Position numbers and translations under genes: made by a program. The notes under the pieces are model-generated. The model was not told where the DNA came from and did not search any database. It saw nothing but the letters and a program-made list of their open reading frames with translations. This document shows positions 24,701 to 37,600 of a DNA stretch of 64,000 nucleotides, one piece after another; the first letter of the stretch is position 1; every line of letters begins with the position of its first letter. Source of the DNA: Neofusicoccum parvum (lineage: Eukaryota > Ascomycota > Dothideomycetes > Botryosphaeriales > Botryosphaeriaceae); the NCBI GenBank assembly GCA_020912385.1, contig CP087210.1, positions 2,046,001 through 2,110,000 on the forward strand, written 5' to 3'.

Positions 24701-27245
24701 ATGCAAGCATTCCTGGCACTACAACCAAAAGCAAGACTCTCTGAAATCGTAAGTTGCCTGTTTACCTTTTGCCATATGTACGCACATTTTGACAGTGCTG
24801 CAGCTGTCTGCACTCACGAAAGCCAGCGAATTCAGGGAGATCAGGTTTCGGCAAAACGAGAAAACACTGTACAAGACGCTCAATTCATCGCCAGCAATCA
24901 AGTTCCCTATCCCCGTCAACCTGGACTCAACGCCCCAGAAGATATCGCTTATCATTCAAGCGGTTCTTGGTGGAGCCGAACTGCCTATGGGCGAGGACCT
25001 GATCCGCCAACGAGCTCAGTACAATCAAGATGTGAATTTCGTTTTCCAGCACACCCGTCGCTTGATACGCTGCGTTGTCGATATTGCTCTCGAAAAGGAA
25101 GATTCCGAAATGGTCCGAAACGCATTGACCCTCTCCAGGAGTCTGTACTCAAGGGTCTGGGACGACTCGCCTTTAGCGATGAAACAGATCGAATCCATCG
25201 GCCCCGTCGGAGTCCGCAAACTTGTGAACGCCGGAATCAAAAGCATTGATGAGCTTGAGACCCTTGAGCCCCTGCGTCTCGAAACTATTCTCGGCAAGCA
25301 CCCGCCGTTCGGGACCACTCTTCTCGCGAAAGCTAGAGAATTCCCGAAGCTCCGCATATCGCTGAAGCAGATGAAGGGCGTGGTGAGTGGAGTTCCATGA
25401 CTCCAAACTGGGATTTTGCTAAGTTCGTGATAGGAAAAATGGTCTACGCAAGCTGTTACAGTCAACCTAAAAGCCGAGATTGGTTTCATCAATGAGAAAC
25501 CACCGTTGACACTGGGACGAGGAGCTTCGCGACTTCCGCTATTCGTTTGTCTCGTGGCAGAGACCTCTGACGGGAAGATGGTGCACTTCAGGCGTACTAG
25601 GTATGCTGCATAGCTGCCACACTTCACTTTGCCAGGGCTGATACGAAGCAGTGCATCAAAGCTCGGAACTGGCCAAGAGGTACTGTTCTCTGCCGAGTTG
25701 AGCAGCCTGAACCAGGCTGTTACTTGTTACGTGATGTGTGATGATCTTGGTGAGTTACTATTTATTGGAACCAATAGTTTGAATATTGACCAGGAAACAG
25801 CTGGTACAATGAAACGAGCAACACTGCTGCCCGAGATCCCGGCCCAACTTCAATCACATCTGCGCATGAACATATCGAAGAGACGCACGGAAAGCACGTC
25901 TCAACTACCGCGGTTGAATCGCCGTGATAGCGAGGAGTTCGATGACGATGGTCTCGATGATTCAGAACTAGAAAGAGCACTCTGCGAAGATGATTTCGTG
26001 GACATCGAGAAGATGCCAGCCTATCGCCCGCCAAACTCTACCAGCGTGTTCCAACACAACCAGGAGACAGCCACGAAAAATGCCGCAGGCAATGGTCGTA
26101 CAAAGCAAACCATAGCTACACAAGCTGGAGTCGGTAGCCGTTGGGAGCCAAAGAGGTTGGAGAACGGCAAGTGGGCGTGCAATCACAAGTGCAAGAACAA
26201 GCATACTTGCAAGCATGTGTGTTGCAAAGAAGGGATGGACAAGGCCCCCGGTGCTCCCAGGAACGCGAAGGTTACTGGTTCAGAGGCCGGCAACCATACG
26301 CAACGCGGGAGGAAAAGTCCTAATAATAAGCATCTAATTACGGGCGTGAGGATGCAAACTAAGCTAAATCCCAGCAGAAACGGCCTGAATACGGGAACAG
26401 GAACATGGCGGAATGTCGAATACATGGATCTCACAGGGTCAGATGGCCAACCTGTGACCCAAGCACATCAGGGGTTCGAGAAACTTCGGGCCGAGGCGAA
26501 GCGCACCCAACCTGAAACTACCCCTGTTTCAGTGGGGATCTCCAATAAGAGACCAAGACACTCCTACGAAAGTGGTGAATCATTGCGACTATCATTCTTA
26601 CAGCGAGAAGACGAGGAAGAGACGAGCGCGCCTATCGTAAGCGACGACGACTATAGCGAACCTGTTGGAGACATGGCATCAACTCAGGCATACGGGAGCA
26701 TCAACCAGCCGGCCCACCACCGACAGCAGGACGACGAGTACATGTTCCACGACGACGGCGACTTATTTGCGGATATCATGGCCGGTGTTGCCTACCTGGA
26801 CCAAAATCCCGACCCGCAAGCCAAACGTCGCTCACTCATGGCGCAAGAGCGACCCAAGGCCGTAGAGGCAGCTGTGCCTGAGAAAACAGCTCCTCCGAAA
26901 AACAAGGCTCCTTCTCTTACTTCCAGCAAGTCGTGGTCTCCTGACCATCATCCTGAACACCTGAGGCCTATTCAGGGGAGGTCGTACACCACCACACCAG
27001 CGCCAAGCAGCTCCGGCAGAGATTCGAGCTCCATTAGTTCCCATCGGATTGCAAGGAAGCCCCTCAGAGGCCTCGATACAGCCTCTGTCCGTTCGGAGTC
27101 GACATCTTCCAAGCTCCGCTGCATGAATCCGGATCCCGATCCCCTATCTCCTGAGGAGCCATCCCCTGTGGCGCTGCCGCCTGGACTCGAGGACGTCGAC
27201 CCTTGGCTGATCCAAGAGTATGCATCCTATGTCAATTTCACTTAA
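21776..27245 (+). CDS. HFM1: Meiotic ATP-dependent DNA helicase HFM1/Mer3
   Basis: ZMM-group Ski2-like helicase that promotes meiotic crossovers. Twelve exons: 21776-22019, 22068-22232, 22281-22325, 22379-23372, 23427-23608, 23882-24224, 24316-24343, 24428-24748, 24804-25382, 25434-25600, 25652-25749, 25801-27245; all phases agree, 1536 aa. Walker A is APTGSGKT (282-289), DEVH box at 389-392, motif III ALSATVPNFADIATWLG, then VAFHHAGLSLNDKQ, then EIMQMLGRAGRPQFDD (motif VI). A winged-helix/Sec63-like part follows, ending IGPVGVRKLVNAGIKSI (helix-hairpin-helix). A Cys/His-rich zinc-finger motif WACNHKCKNKHTCKHVCC lies at about 1180-1197, then a disordered tail. Intron 5 (23609-23881) is 273 bp, three to five times the others, because it carries a palindromic element. 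One donor (GTCACC at 23373) is weak. Confidence 0.93.
23660..23833. mobile_element. MITE-like palindromic element, copy B, inside HFM1 intron 5
   Basis: Left arm 23660-23699 and right arm 23793-23833 are reverse complements, sharing 15 perfect bases (GCAGTTGAAGCATTC) plus flanking matches around ACGTG. Between them a second, diverged left arm (about 23710-23755, GGGCAGTTGGATTATTCATG) leads into the TATTTCTTTCA loop also present in copy A. The copy therefore looks composite: a partial arm followed by a full element. It lies entirely within an intron, leaving donor GTAAGT and acceptor TTCTAG intact. Confidence 0.65.
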
Positions 27246-28009
27246 ACCCAACGTTCGATAACGGCCTTTTTCGATTCGAGCGACTGTATTACTAAAATCT
27301 GATTCGGGTGTTGCGCTGCTTTGTGTGCTGGGTTTTCATTTCCATCTTCCGGTGATTTCGGAGGGATAAAAAAAAAAGTCATCTTTCTGGAGCGTGCGGA
27401 TTTTCGGACAGGGAGGGCATTGCTGTGGGTTATTTAACTGGGTTCGGATTGCATTCGTTGCATGCGGGGAGCTGGGTAGCTGGCCGGTTGTGGAGTATCA
27501 TCGCTGGATTTGCTTCCTGGGGGTGGGGATTGCTACGGAACAGGTAAATGGATGTCGCGAGGGATCGTGGCTTGTAATGCGGCCTATTGCTTTCAATGCT
27601 CTGGGTGTTATGGTCAGGGAATTGATAATGGAAGTATGAGACGTAGATGCAGGTCAGGATGCGATGTTCTCTCTGCGGGTGGAGGGCATGCTTTGATGAC
27701 CAAGGCGATGGCATCCTTCTAGTATATTGCTTCCAATAAGCTGTGGTCAGACAGTCTCAGAGCTCAGATTCAACGATGGAAACATGCGTGCAGTGTGCTG
27801 GTCGATGTGTGGTTGACGTGTGGCGGCGGCTTGAATCAGACTGAGGCGCCACGTGACAGGCGCCAAGCTTCGGCCGCATCATCTGCAACGACAACCAAGC
27901 TGCACCTCGAGCTCCAGACCGACCGCCATCACAACCGCCAACCCTCCCACACCCGACGCATCAGGATCTTCCACTCGAGGACCATCCTGACCCCCGCACC
28001 GTCGCCGTC
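27246..28009. other. Intergenic, HFM1 3' end and VPH1 promoter
   Basis: 764 bp. A run of A (27369-27377) follows the HFM1 stop. The VPH1-proximal 200 bp is C-rich and carries a CACGTGAC site. Small open frames have no content. Confidence 0.45.
27850..27857. promoter_or_regulatory. CACGTGAC E-box framed by GGCGCC repeats
   Basis: A bHLH-type CACGTG core about 155 bp upstream of the VPH1 ATG, framed by two GGCGCC hexamers (27845-27850 and 27859-27864; the first shares a base with the box). Function is inference. Confidence 0.4.
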
Positions 28010-30822
28010 ATGGCGCCACCCAAGGACACGCTGTTCCGCTCGGCGGACATGTCCTTGACCCAGCTCTACATTTCCAACGAAATCGGGCGAGAGGTCGTCA
28101 GCGCTCTGGGAGAGCTCGGCGTCATGGATTTTCGCGATGTGAGTGGCGCAGAAGACAGAGGAGATGGAGCGAGACGATCTTGCCGAGGATAGATGACATG
28201 GCTGACGGAAATGGTGTACAGCTGAATGCCGAAACGAGCGCCTTCCAGCGCACCTTCACCCAGGAAATCCGCAGGCTCGACAACGTGGAGCGTCAGCTGC
28301 GTAAGAAAACACCTGTGCGCGTTGGAGCGGTGGACGAGAGGCTGACGGAACACCACAGGCTACTTCCACGCCCAGATGGACAAGTCGTCCATCCCGATGC
28401 GCTCCATCTACGAGTTCAACAACACTTTCGCCGCGCCTTCCGCCTCCGAGATTGATGAACTCGCCGACCGGTCCCAGAGCCTCGAGAACCGCATCGCGTC
28501 GCTGAACGAGAGCTACGAGACGCTGAAGAAGCGCGAGGTCGAGCTTACCGAGTGGAGATGGGTGCTGAGGGAGGCTGGTGGCTTTTTCGATAGGGTATGA
28601 TCCGGAATACTTCGCAGGCTTAGGTGCAGTAATTGACGGGAATGCAGGCCCGCGGTCAGACCGAGGAGATTCGTCATTCGATGGATGACGACAACGACGA
28701 CGCCCCGCTCCTTCAGGATGTCGAGCAGCGTGGCCAGAACGGAGACATGGCCGGCGAGCGGTCTTTTTCTGTCATGAACATTGGTTTCGTCGCCGGTGTC
28801 ATTCCTAGGGACAGGATCGCCGCGTTCGAGAGGATCCTCTGGCGTACGCTGCGTGGTAACCTCTACATGAACCAGTCCGAGATCCCCGAGGTCATCATCA
28901 ACCCGGAGAACAACGAGGGTATCAACAAGAACGTCTTCGTCATCTTCGCTCACGGCAAGGAGATCATCGCCAAGATCCGCAAGATTTCCGAATCGCTCGG
29001 TGCCGACCTCTACAGCGTCGATGAGAACAGCGACCTCCGCCGCGATCAGATCCACGAGGTCAACAGCAGGCTGAACGACCTGACTGCTGTCCTGAGGAAT
29101 ACCAAGCAGACTCTGGATGCGGAGCTGACGGCTATTGGCCGTAGCTTGGCTGCTTGGATGGTCATCATCAAGAAAGAGAAGGCCGTCTACCAGACGCTGA
29201 ACAGATTCTCTTACGATCAGCAGCGCAAGACGCTGATTGCAGAAGCTTGGGCGCCTTCCAATTCCCTTGGCTTGATCAAGTCGACCTTGCAGGATGTCAA
29301 TGATCGCGCTGGCTTGTCTGTCCCGACCATTGTCAACCAGATCAAGACGACGAAGACGCCGCCGACCTACATCAAGACCAACAAGTTCACGCTTGCCTTC
29401 CAGACCATCATCGACGCTTACGGTACTGCTAAGTACAAGGAAGTCAACCCCGGTCTCCCGACCATCGTCACGTTCCCCTTCCTCTTCGCCGTCATGTTTG
29501 GTGACTTTGGCCACGGTTTCATCATGACTTGCGCCGCTGTTGCCATGATCAAGTGGGAGAAGCAGCTTTCTCGCAGCAAGCTGGATGAGTTGTTCAGCAT
29601 GGCTTTCTTCGGTCGCTACATCATGCTTATGATGGGTGTTTTCTCCATGTATACCGGTCTGATCTACTGCGATGCTTTCTCCAAGCCCCTTCCGTTCTTC
29701 AACTCTATGTGGGAGTGGCCTGAGAACTTCAAGGCTGGCGACAATGTTGAAGCCAGTCGTGTCGAAGGTCGCACCTACCCCTTCGGTCTGGATTGGAGGT
29801 GGCACGACACGGAAAACGACCTTCTCTTTTCCAACAGTTACAAGATGAAGCTGAGTATCCTGATGGGTTGGGCTCACGTACGTTCTTGACACCTTTGTAG
29901 GAGACTTTCGCTAACGAAACAATAGATGACCTACTCTCTTTGCCTTTCCTATGTCAACGCCAAGCACTTCAAGTCTCCCATTGATATCTGGGGCAACTTC
30001 ATTCCTGGCATGATTTTCTTCCAGTCTATCTTCGGTTATCTCGTCTTCGCCATTGTCTACAAGTGGTCCACCGACTGGTACGGCATTGGCCAGAACCCCC
30101 CGGGCCTGCTGAACATGCTCATCTACATGTTCCTGTCCCCCGGCACCATCGAAGATCCTCTGTTCAGCGGTCAAGGTCCTCTCCAGGTTATCCTGCTTCT
30201 TTTGGCAGTTGCTCAAGTCCCCATCATGCTCTTCCTCAAGCCCTTCTACCTCCGTTATGAGCACAACAAGGCTCGCGCCCAGGGCTACCGTGGTATTGGC
30301 GAGAACAGCAGAGTCAGCGCCCTGGACGATGATGACGAGCACGGCCACCTGAACGGCGGTCGCGAAAGCTTCGGTGATGATGAGGAAGGCGTCGCTCTCA
30401 TCAGCCAGGACGTCGGCGAGAGCGGCGAGCACGAGGAATTCGAGTTCTCTGAGGAGATGATCCACCAGGTCATCCACACGATCGAGTTCTGCCTCAACTG
30501 CGTTTCCCACACGGCCTCGTACCTCCGTCTCTGGGCGCTGTCGCTCGCCCATCAGCGTCTCTCCATCGTCCTGTGGCAGATGACAATTGGCATCGCCTTC
30601 GGCATGTCGGGTGCTCTCGGCATCATCGCTGTCGTCTGCCTCTTCTACCTCTGGTTCGTGCTCACCGTCATGGTGCTCTGCATCATGGAGGGCACGTCGG
30701 CCATGTTGCACTCGCTGCGTCTGCACTGGGTCGAGGCTATGAGCAAGCACTTCATCGGCGATGGCGTGGCGTTCGAGCCGTTCTCATTCAAGACGCTGCT
30801 CGAGGAGGAGCCGATCGAGTAA
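28010..30822 (+). CDS. VPH1: V-type proton ATPase subunit a, vacuolar isoform
   Basis: Membrane V0 subunit that carries the proton half-channels and couples V1 to V0 during vacuole and endosome acidification. Exons 28010-28138, 28222-28300, 28359-28594, 28648-29877, 29926-30822 give 856 aa, the usual length. N-terminal cytosolic half: [17 protein letters not shown], then [19 protein letters not shown], a coiled coil, and [20 protein letters not shown]. Membrane half: [32 protein letters not shown], then [20 protein letters not shown] containing the essential TM7 Arg, and [10 protein letters not shown]. An acidic loop precedes TM7, as in Vph1. The last residues (LEEEPIE) match the family end. 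The stop is about 780 bp from the convergent NUP98-NUP96 gene. Confidence 0.96.
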
Positions 30823-31604
30823 GGGATTGGATTTTCCTTCCTTACTTGATTGGTTCGTCTCGTATGCGAGCTTTTTATCGAATTTGCTTTTTCTTGGGTG
30901 AGAGGTGGTTGGGCACTGTAGATTTAGCGGATGTGATGGGGTGGGTAGGTGGACTTGTATAGTTGTCTTGTTCTTCCCGCTGTACTAGATAGGCAAATTC
31001 CTATGGCACTGAGTGCTATTCAAAATCTGTGTGCCGACGTCGCTTACGTGAGGAGCTTGTGAAGTCGGGATTGTCACCAAATGCAACTGGACGGACGTAG
31101 GAGTCAAATCTCTTGTTCACCTCCTTCGCTACCTATCCGGCCCATGGCTTTTTATACAGAAGACGCTCCAAATGAGGAAATAAAAAAACACTTATCGAGC
31201 AGGTAAGAAGTCATCCCTCGCTACCGCTCATCCGCTTCGCGCACACCGCAGCTGCTTGCCACTTGTTCAGGAAACCCAACCTTTTCTTTTCCACCCGTAC
31301 TTCGCTCTGCTCTGCTCTACTCTGCTCAATGAAAGGGAAAAAGACCCCATCTCCGCCGTAAGTAAACGAAGGAAACAGGGCAACAATGCAGATGCCAAAA
31401 AAAGGAGTAATAAAAGCAAAGAAGTGAAAGCAGCACCACCCTCCACCCACCCCCATCCGCCAACCAACTGAGAGTAAGAAAGAAATCCTAGAAGCGATTA
31501 CATCCCTCCAATCCCTTCCCATCACCTTCCCATCCGCCATCTCATCCTTCCTTCCATCTTATCCAGGATGCCCTCATCGTGTTTTCGTTCGTCCATCCAA
31601 CCGC
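30823..31604. other. Convergent intergenic region VPH1 / NUP96
   Basis: 780 bp between two stop codons. It contains pyrimidine/purine-rich stretches and a short direct repetition of TCTGC units (31306-31326). No gene or RNA supported. Confidence 0.4.
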
Positions 31605-34600
31605 CTATCTCCCACCACCGACAACACACCGATAATACTCCATGCCGACCTCCCTGCCCAGCCACAAGCTCGCCTCCTCCGTCACGCCCATGCGCAGCAC
31701 ATTCCTCCGATCCTTCTCGACCAGCACGCCGCTGCCTTCCACATCCATAGCCTCGTGCGTTTGGGCAGCCGCCTGCCTGTTCGCGGCCTCGAGGACGGCG
31801 CGCGCGATTTCCTTGAGGGCGGCGCGCTCGAGCACGTCACGCGTGTGCAGCAAGGCGGCCAGGCCGGCCAGCGCGGCCGAGAGGCGGTGCAGCAGGGCCT
31901 TTTGCTCCGACTCGTCGGCGCGGGTGCTGACTGCGATGACACCGGAGCCGGCGGAGGTGGGGCGGGCGGGCGACGACACGCTGCCGTTGAGGCCATGGTG
32001 GTGCGTGTGCGGTGCCTGGTGCAGGCGCAGCAGCGCGAGGTAGTCGGCGTAGATGGCGCCGCCGGACTGCCACTCGAGGAGGTCCTTCTCGGGGGCGCCC
32101 GCGAAGCCGGTTAGGAGGTTGGCTAGGGCGTCGAGGTCGGGCTGAGTGTTTGCGATGACGGCGGCGGGTGCGACGGCGCGGCAGAGGACCTCGTGAGCGG
32201 CGGCGAAGTCTTGGGCGGCGAGGAGGTACTGAACCTCCTTGACGGGGTCGCTCAGGACGGCGCGGGCGTGTAGCGCCTTTGCAGCGTATATCCACGACGG
32301 GGCGATGCGGAGGGTGGTGGTAAGGTGCGCGAAGGTGGTGTCCGAGGCGGCATCCTCGCCGATGAGGCCGGCGTTGAAGGCGAGCAGGTCCTTGATGGCT
32401 GTGGCACGGATGGCATCGTCGGTGTGGTGGATGAGCACCCAGGTTGCGTGCGTCCAGTGGGTGGGGTTGAGGAGCGGCAGCGAGAACGTCTGCGTCAACG
32501 CGTCACTGATCTCGGTGATTTCGCGCGCGTTGAAGTACTCGCCTGGCCTGGGGCCGTCGTAGTCCATGTCGCTCGTCACAATCTCACGCGGGAGGATGTT
32601 GATCGCCCGAAGAAGCGTCAGGAGCTGCCACGACAGGCGTGCGTTGAGAGGGTTGCCGGTCGTGTTCTCCGGTGCCAGGATATCGGCTACATGGAAAGTC
32701 ATATCGTTCTGGCGATAAGCCTTATAGAGCTTCAGAAGACCCCAGAGTACATCTTGACGCTCTTGAGGGGTCGGGTCATCCCAGCCCATCTGAACGCCTG
32801 CGCGAACGAACCAAGGAACAGGCTTTACGCTCTCATCACCTTCGTGGAGCTCATCTTCAAAGCGCTGCACTGCGTACTCAATCAGGCCGTCATCGGCGCT
32901 GTCAGTCTGGCGACCGTACCACAAGCGCATGCCAAAAGCCTGCCGCCAATCCCACCCACAGTGGGAAGAGATACGGACGTCATCGGCCCTGTTCTCAGCA
33001 GCGGGGCCAGGAGCACCATCTGAGACGGTAAATTCGCCGGCAAGGATGGTGTAGAGAGCGCGTACTGAGTCGCTCATCTCTGATAGCACGTTCTGAGCAC
33101 GCCAATCCTCAATCTGAGCAGCAATGGCATCCCGAGAAGACTGGGGGCCTCCGATCTGGGCCACAAGAGTCGCGAGACGGAAGTCCTTGCCTTCGATGAG
33201 AGCGTCACACGCCTCGGTGATGTTGTGACTGGACAGACGCGCGAGAGCCTTCTCCTCGGCAGACTTGGCCAGACGAGACTGGCGATCGGCATCAGCTTGC
33301 ACAATCGACTTCCAGAACTCGCTCAGCTTCGTTGTCCGGATCTGGTTTTCGTATGATGCAAGATCATGAGGGACGCCGTCGGGGATATCCTTCTCGCTAA
33401 GGCTGTCGAAGAGAATGCTAGCGAGCTTCCAGACCTCCTGCTCGAACCTGCCAGCCGGTGTGTCGATGGAAACAGCATTGGCGAGATCCGCGAACTTCAT
33501 TTCCAAGGTCTCAGCACGAGGAGGTTCATCGTCCGAACCATCGATCAAGTTCGTGTTGCTCGAGCTGGCTTGCTCCACGATGGTTGCCGGCCAAATCTAC
33601 AGCATATCAGTGGAATACTTCGAGCAGGAAATGATAGATGACTTACGTCTTCAGGGGTAGAGAACTTGGCAAACCGGACGTCCTTGTGCTGGCTGACTAT
33701 GGAGCTCTTGAGGTTGGCAATGAAGTTGCCTTGCATCCTCGGTGCATTGCCCAGCGCGGTGTATGTAAGGGTGCCATCATGCGCCCAAGTCGGCTTGAAA
33801 GTGTCGTGGAAGGCTTTGTCGGCCTCGTTCGGGTCCTCAAGGTCATCACCAGTCTTGGGTCGCTTTTGGTAGGGCCACTGTTAACACCAATTTGTTCAGT
33901 ATGCTGTTCAATCTGTGCTATGCTACGTACATGAGCCAGGGGCCCGACGTCCGGCAGCCCCTAATAAAACCGAATCATGATGCCAACCGGATCCGAAGGG
34001 AGATGCCAGACGCCTTGCCCAAACTCCAAGGGAAAATAGTGGAAAAACAAGGATAGGTGGTTCAAACCTCGAGACCTTTTCCCTTCTTCACCGGCGATCC
34101 GTTGGCCGACACTGTGGCCGCGGTTCTACGAGCCGTGCTCTGCCCGAACAAAGAGTTCATCAAGTCGATGCTGTTAGAAAATGGCCGGTTACTGTTGTTG
34201 GTGACAAAAGTCGAAGCCTTGGGCGTCTCATCATTCTTCTCGTCGAACTGCCTCAGAGCATGGTTCTGGTTCTCACGAAGAGTCTGGCGATCCTGCTTCT
34301 TGGGGCTGATTGTGCGTTGCAGCTGGGCGGCCCAGTCACCCTCAAAGTCGAAGGCGCCCTTGGTTGGCGTGCCAAATCCCGCGCGGCTTGCCTTCAGGAT
34401 GGACTTGGGCATACCCGAAGCGTCGAAGACAGTGTTTTTGGCGGGCGTCTGCTCCGTGGTGAGATCCGGAATGGGGAAAGAGCCTGCCATGGTGTGCTCA
34501 GGTTCCGAATCAGATCCACTGCGGTAGGAGGCAGCGTCATCCATGTCGCTGCCGTCCTCGTAGGGACCCACGGAGCGCTCATCTAAAAAAGACTGAGTGC

Positions 34601-37600
34601 TGTTGAGAGTGTCATCCTGTCCATCCATCATGTCACCGTCGTAGTAGGAACCTTCTTCATCAAAGCTACCGGGGACGTTGTTGCGCTTAACCAGACCCCT
34701 CTTGAACTCGAAAGTGTCATCGGGGCTAGACTCAGGAGGGCTGACAATGGTGGAGTTGTCCTGAGATACACGGGACAGAGTGTTGAGAGGAGCCGGTGCG
34801 TAGCGGGCCATTGGGGTAGGAGACTCCAGATCGGCGGGAACCTCAGTAAGGATAGAATCATCCTCGTCATCATCGTAGTCCAGGCCGTAGGTGGTGTAAT
34901 GCTGGACACGGAACTTCCAGGTGCCGGTCTTCGAATCGTAGCCAACATACTCTGTACCGTCAACCTTCTTCAGACGGTCGATATGTTTCTGGAAGCGCGG
35001 ACCGCCCTTCTCGTGGACCGGAAGTCGTCCAGCCTGCGCACGAGGCCATGAGTTCTCCAGCAAGATGAGCGACGGAACATTAAGACCCTTGCCCATAGGA
35101 GGTGTGGAGGTCTTAGACGGGTAGACGGTGGCGTTGCGGACGTTGAGCTGAATACAATCGCCAAAGAGCTTGTCCAGGTCGATGGCAGTCAGATCGACAG
35201 GGTGCTCGAATTGAATTTCGCCAACACCCATGCGGCCAACCCTGAATCCAACAAGAGACTTGAGCTCCTGCTTGCTCATCTTCTTCAGCTCATCCAAACT
35301 AGGCTCTGACCAGTATTCGCCGGGGGTCTGGTCCTTCTGGGCCTTGCGGGCCTTCTCGTTGGCAATCTTGAGAATCTTTGCGGCATCAGGCTCCCGATCC
35401 TCGGGGACAATAGCGAGCTCGTTACCCATTACTTGCTCCACTTCGGGCTTGTCACCGTTGATCGCAGCGCCGTTCATCTGCTTCTCTCCATTCCTGGACG
35501 AACGCAGGAAGCCCTGCTCTTCAGCACTGGGGGTAGTTGATTCGCGTTCAGCTGGGACCAGGGCGCCGTTGGTACCGTCCAGGCTTCCGTTGAGAGTGGT
35601 GCTGGCATCAAAGCTGACCCTCTTCTTCTGAGAAGCAGGGCTGCTGTTGGTTTCATCGCCAAAAAGCGATGGACGAACGTTAAGAGCGCGATCAATGTTG
35701 AGTTTCTTCATGCTGCCGGTGTTTGCGTAGGCTGGGCGCTTGGAGGGATTAAAAGCACCAGGAGACAGGATGCTGTCTTCCGCGTTCCAGGTGTTCTTCA
35801 GGCTACTAGTCGAGAAGCTCTTTGACAAAGATTTCGAGAAGCTACCTCCACCGCCCAATAGGCTGCCACTGAAGCTAGGGCTACCAGTGCCCATGGCGCT
35901 ACCAGGGGTCCCGTAGGACGAGTAAGAGAAACCGTAGCCATTGAGACGCTTCTGAGGAGTGATGAGTCGCGAGGAGGCAGCAGGGTTGATACGGTGTTGA
36001 GGGAGTATAGCGTTCTTCTTCTGCTTCTGACTGCTGGAGAGCGGGGTAGCCAGCGGGCCCACGCTCTGGGATGGCGTGTTTAGGCTAGCGAAGAGATGAT
36101 CGTTTCCGTACGGGTTACCATTCATGGAAGCAGTCCATTGAGGAGCTTGGTTGGTGCTCTGCTGAGCCATAGACGCCCCAAACAGGCTGCCTCCGAGAGC
36201 CGGCTGCTGCTGCTGGTTCTGTTGTTGGGCACCTCCAAAGAGGCCACCGCCGAGACCCGAAGACGCCGTATTATTCTGCTGGCCAAGGCTGCCGCCAAAA
36301 AGACCACCACCAGTGTTCGTGTTGGTGTTCGTGGCGCCACCAAAGAGGCCGCCTGTCTGACCCGCAGGCTTCGCGCCGAAAAGACCACCACCAGTTTGGT
36401 TCTGCTGGTTGTTCTGGCTCTGACCTAGGCCACCGCCGAAAAGACCACCGCCCGTGTTGGTGTTGGTGTTCGTGGCACCACCGAACAGACCTCCCGTCTG
36501 GCCAGCCGGCTTCGCACCGAAAAGACCCCCGCCAGTTTGGTTTTGCTGTTGCTGGCCGCCACCGAAGAGGCCGCCTCCAGCCTGGTTTTGTTGTTGCTGG
36601 CCACCGCCGAACAGACCACCACCAGTGCTACCAGTGGTGGCGCCGCCGAAAAGAGGTTTGGCTTGCTGCTGATTTTGCTGATTGTTCTGCCCGAAGCCAC
36701 CTCCGAAAAGACCGCCACCGGTTGCTGGTTGCTGGTTCTGGGTCTGATTGTTCTGGCCAAATCCTCCAAAGGGGTTCGAGGCAGTGTTCTGCTGCTGCGG
36801 TTGTTGGTTGTTGGCTCCAAATGCAGGTGCCGTCGCATTGTTGTTACCACCTCCGAACAGTCCGCCGCCGGTGGAAGTTTGGTTGTTCGCCCCAAATCCG
36901 GTGCCCGTCGTGGAGCCCCCGAATCCAGTGCCGGTGCCAGAGCCGAATCCGCCAAAAGCAGGCTTTTGCTGTTGCTGGTTGTTTGCGCCAAAGAGACCAC
37001 CACTGTTCGTATTGTTCCCGAAACCTCCAGTGTTACCACCTCCGAATGCCGATGTTCCTGTGCTGCCACCTGAAGTGCCGAACATGCCGCCGCTTGTCTG
37101 TCCCGATGATGCGGTGTTGTTGCCGAAAAGGCCGCCGCCCGTGGCAGGCTTAGCAGCGCCGAAAAGCCCACCGCTGGTGTTGTTGGCGCCGAAACCGCCG
37201 GCAGTGTTGTTCTGGGCACCGCCGAATGGAGTGGTAGTGTTGTTGGTGTTGTTTGCACCAAACATGCCTCCGGACGTGTTGGCGGTGTTCGCGCCAAATC
37301 CTCCTGCAGCAGGAGTGTTGCTGGTGGTGTTTGAGCCAAAACCTCCGAATCCTGTACTCGCACCAAAAGCACCAGCCTGGCCGTTCGCGTTGCCGTAACG
37401 CCTACCCTGAGCATAATCCTGCAACCTCAACTCCTCAAGAGAGAAGCCTTGGTAGGGCTGCTGGAAGGTGATAGTCTGGTAGTGCGCATTCTGGCTGGTA
37501 GCGCCATCCTTCTCCACGTGTGCCTGGAAGGGAGTGCCAGCGGTGCCGTTGTTCGCTGACTGGTTCAGTCCGCCACCAAAAGCAGTTGCGCCGCCAGCCC

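Noticed and set aside
28513..29892. 459-aa open frame on the minus strand
   Set aside because: Antisense shadow of the highly conserved VPH1 exon 4; composition follows complement codon bias.
36425..37414. Long open frames in other frames of the NUP98 repeat region
   Set aside because: Repetitive FG-coding DNA gives long open frames in several frames. Only the -strand FG frame continues into the autoproteolytic domain.
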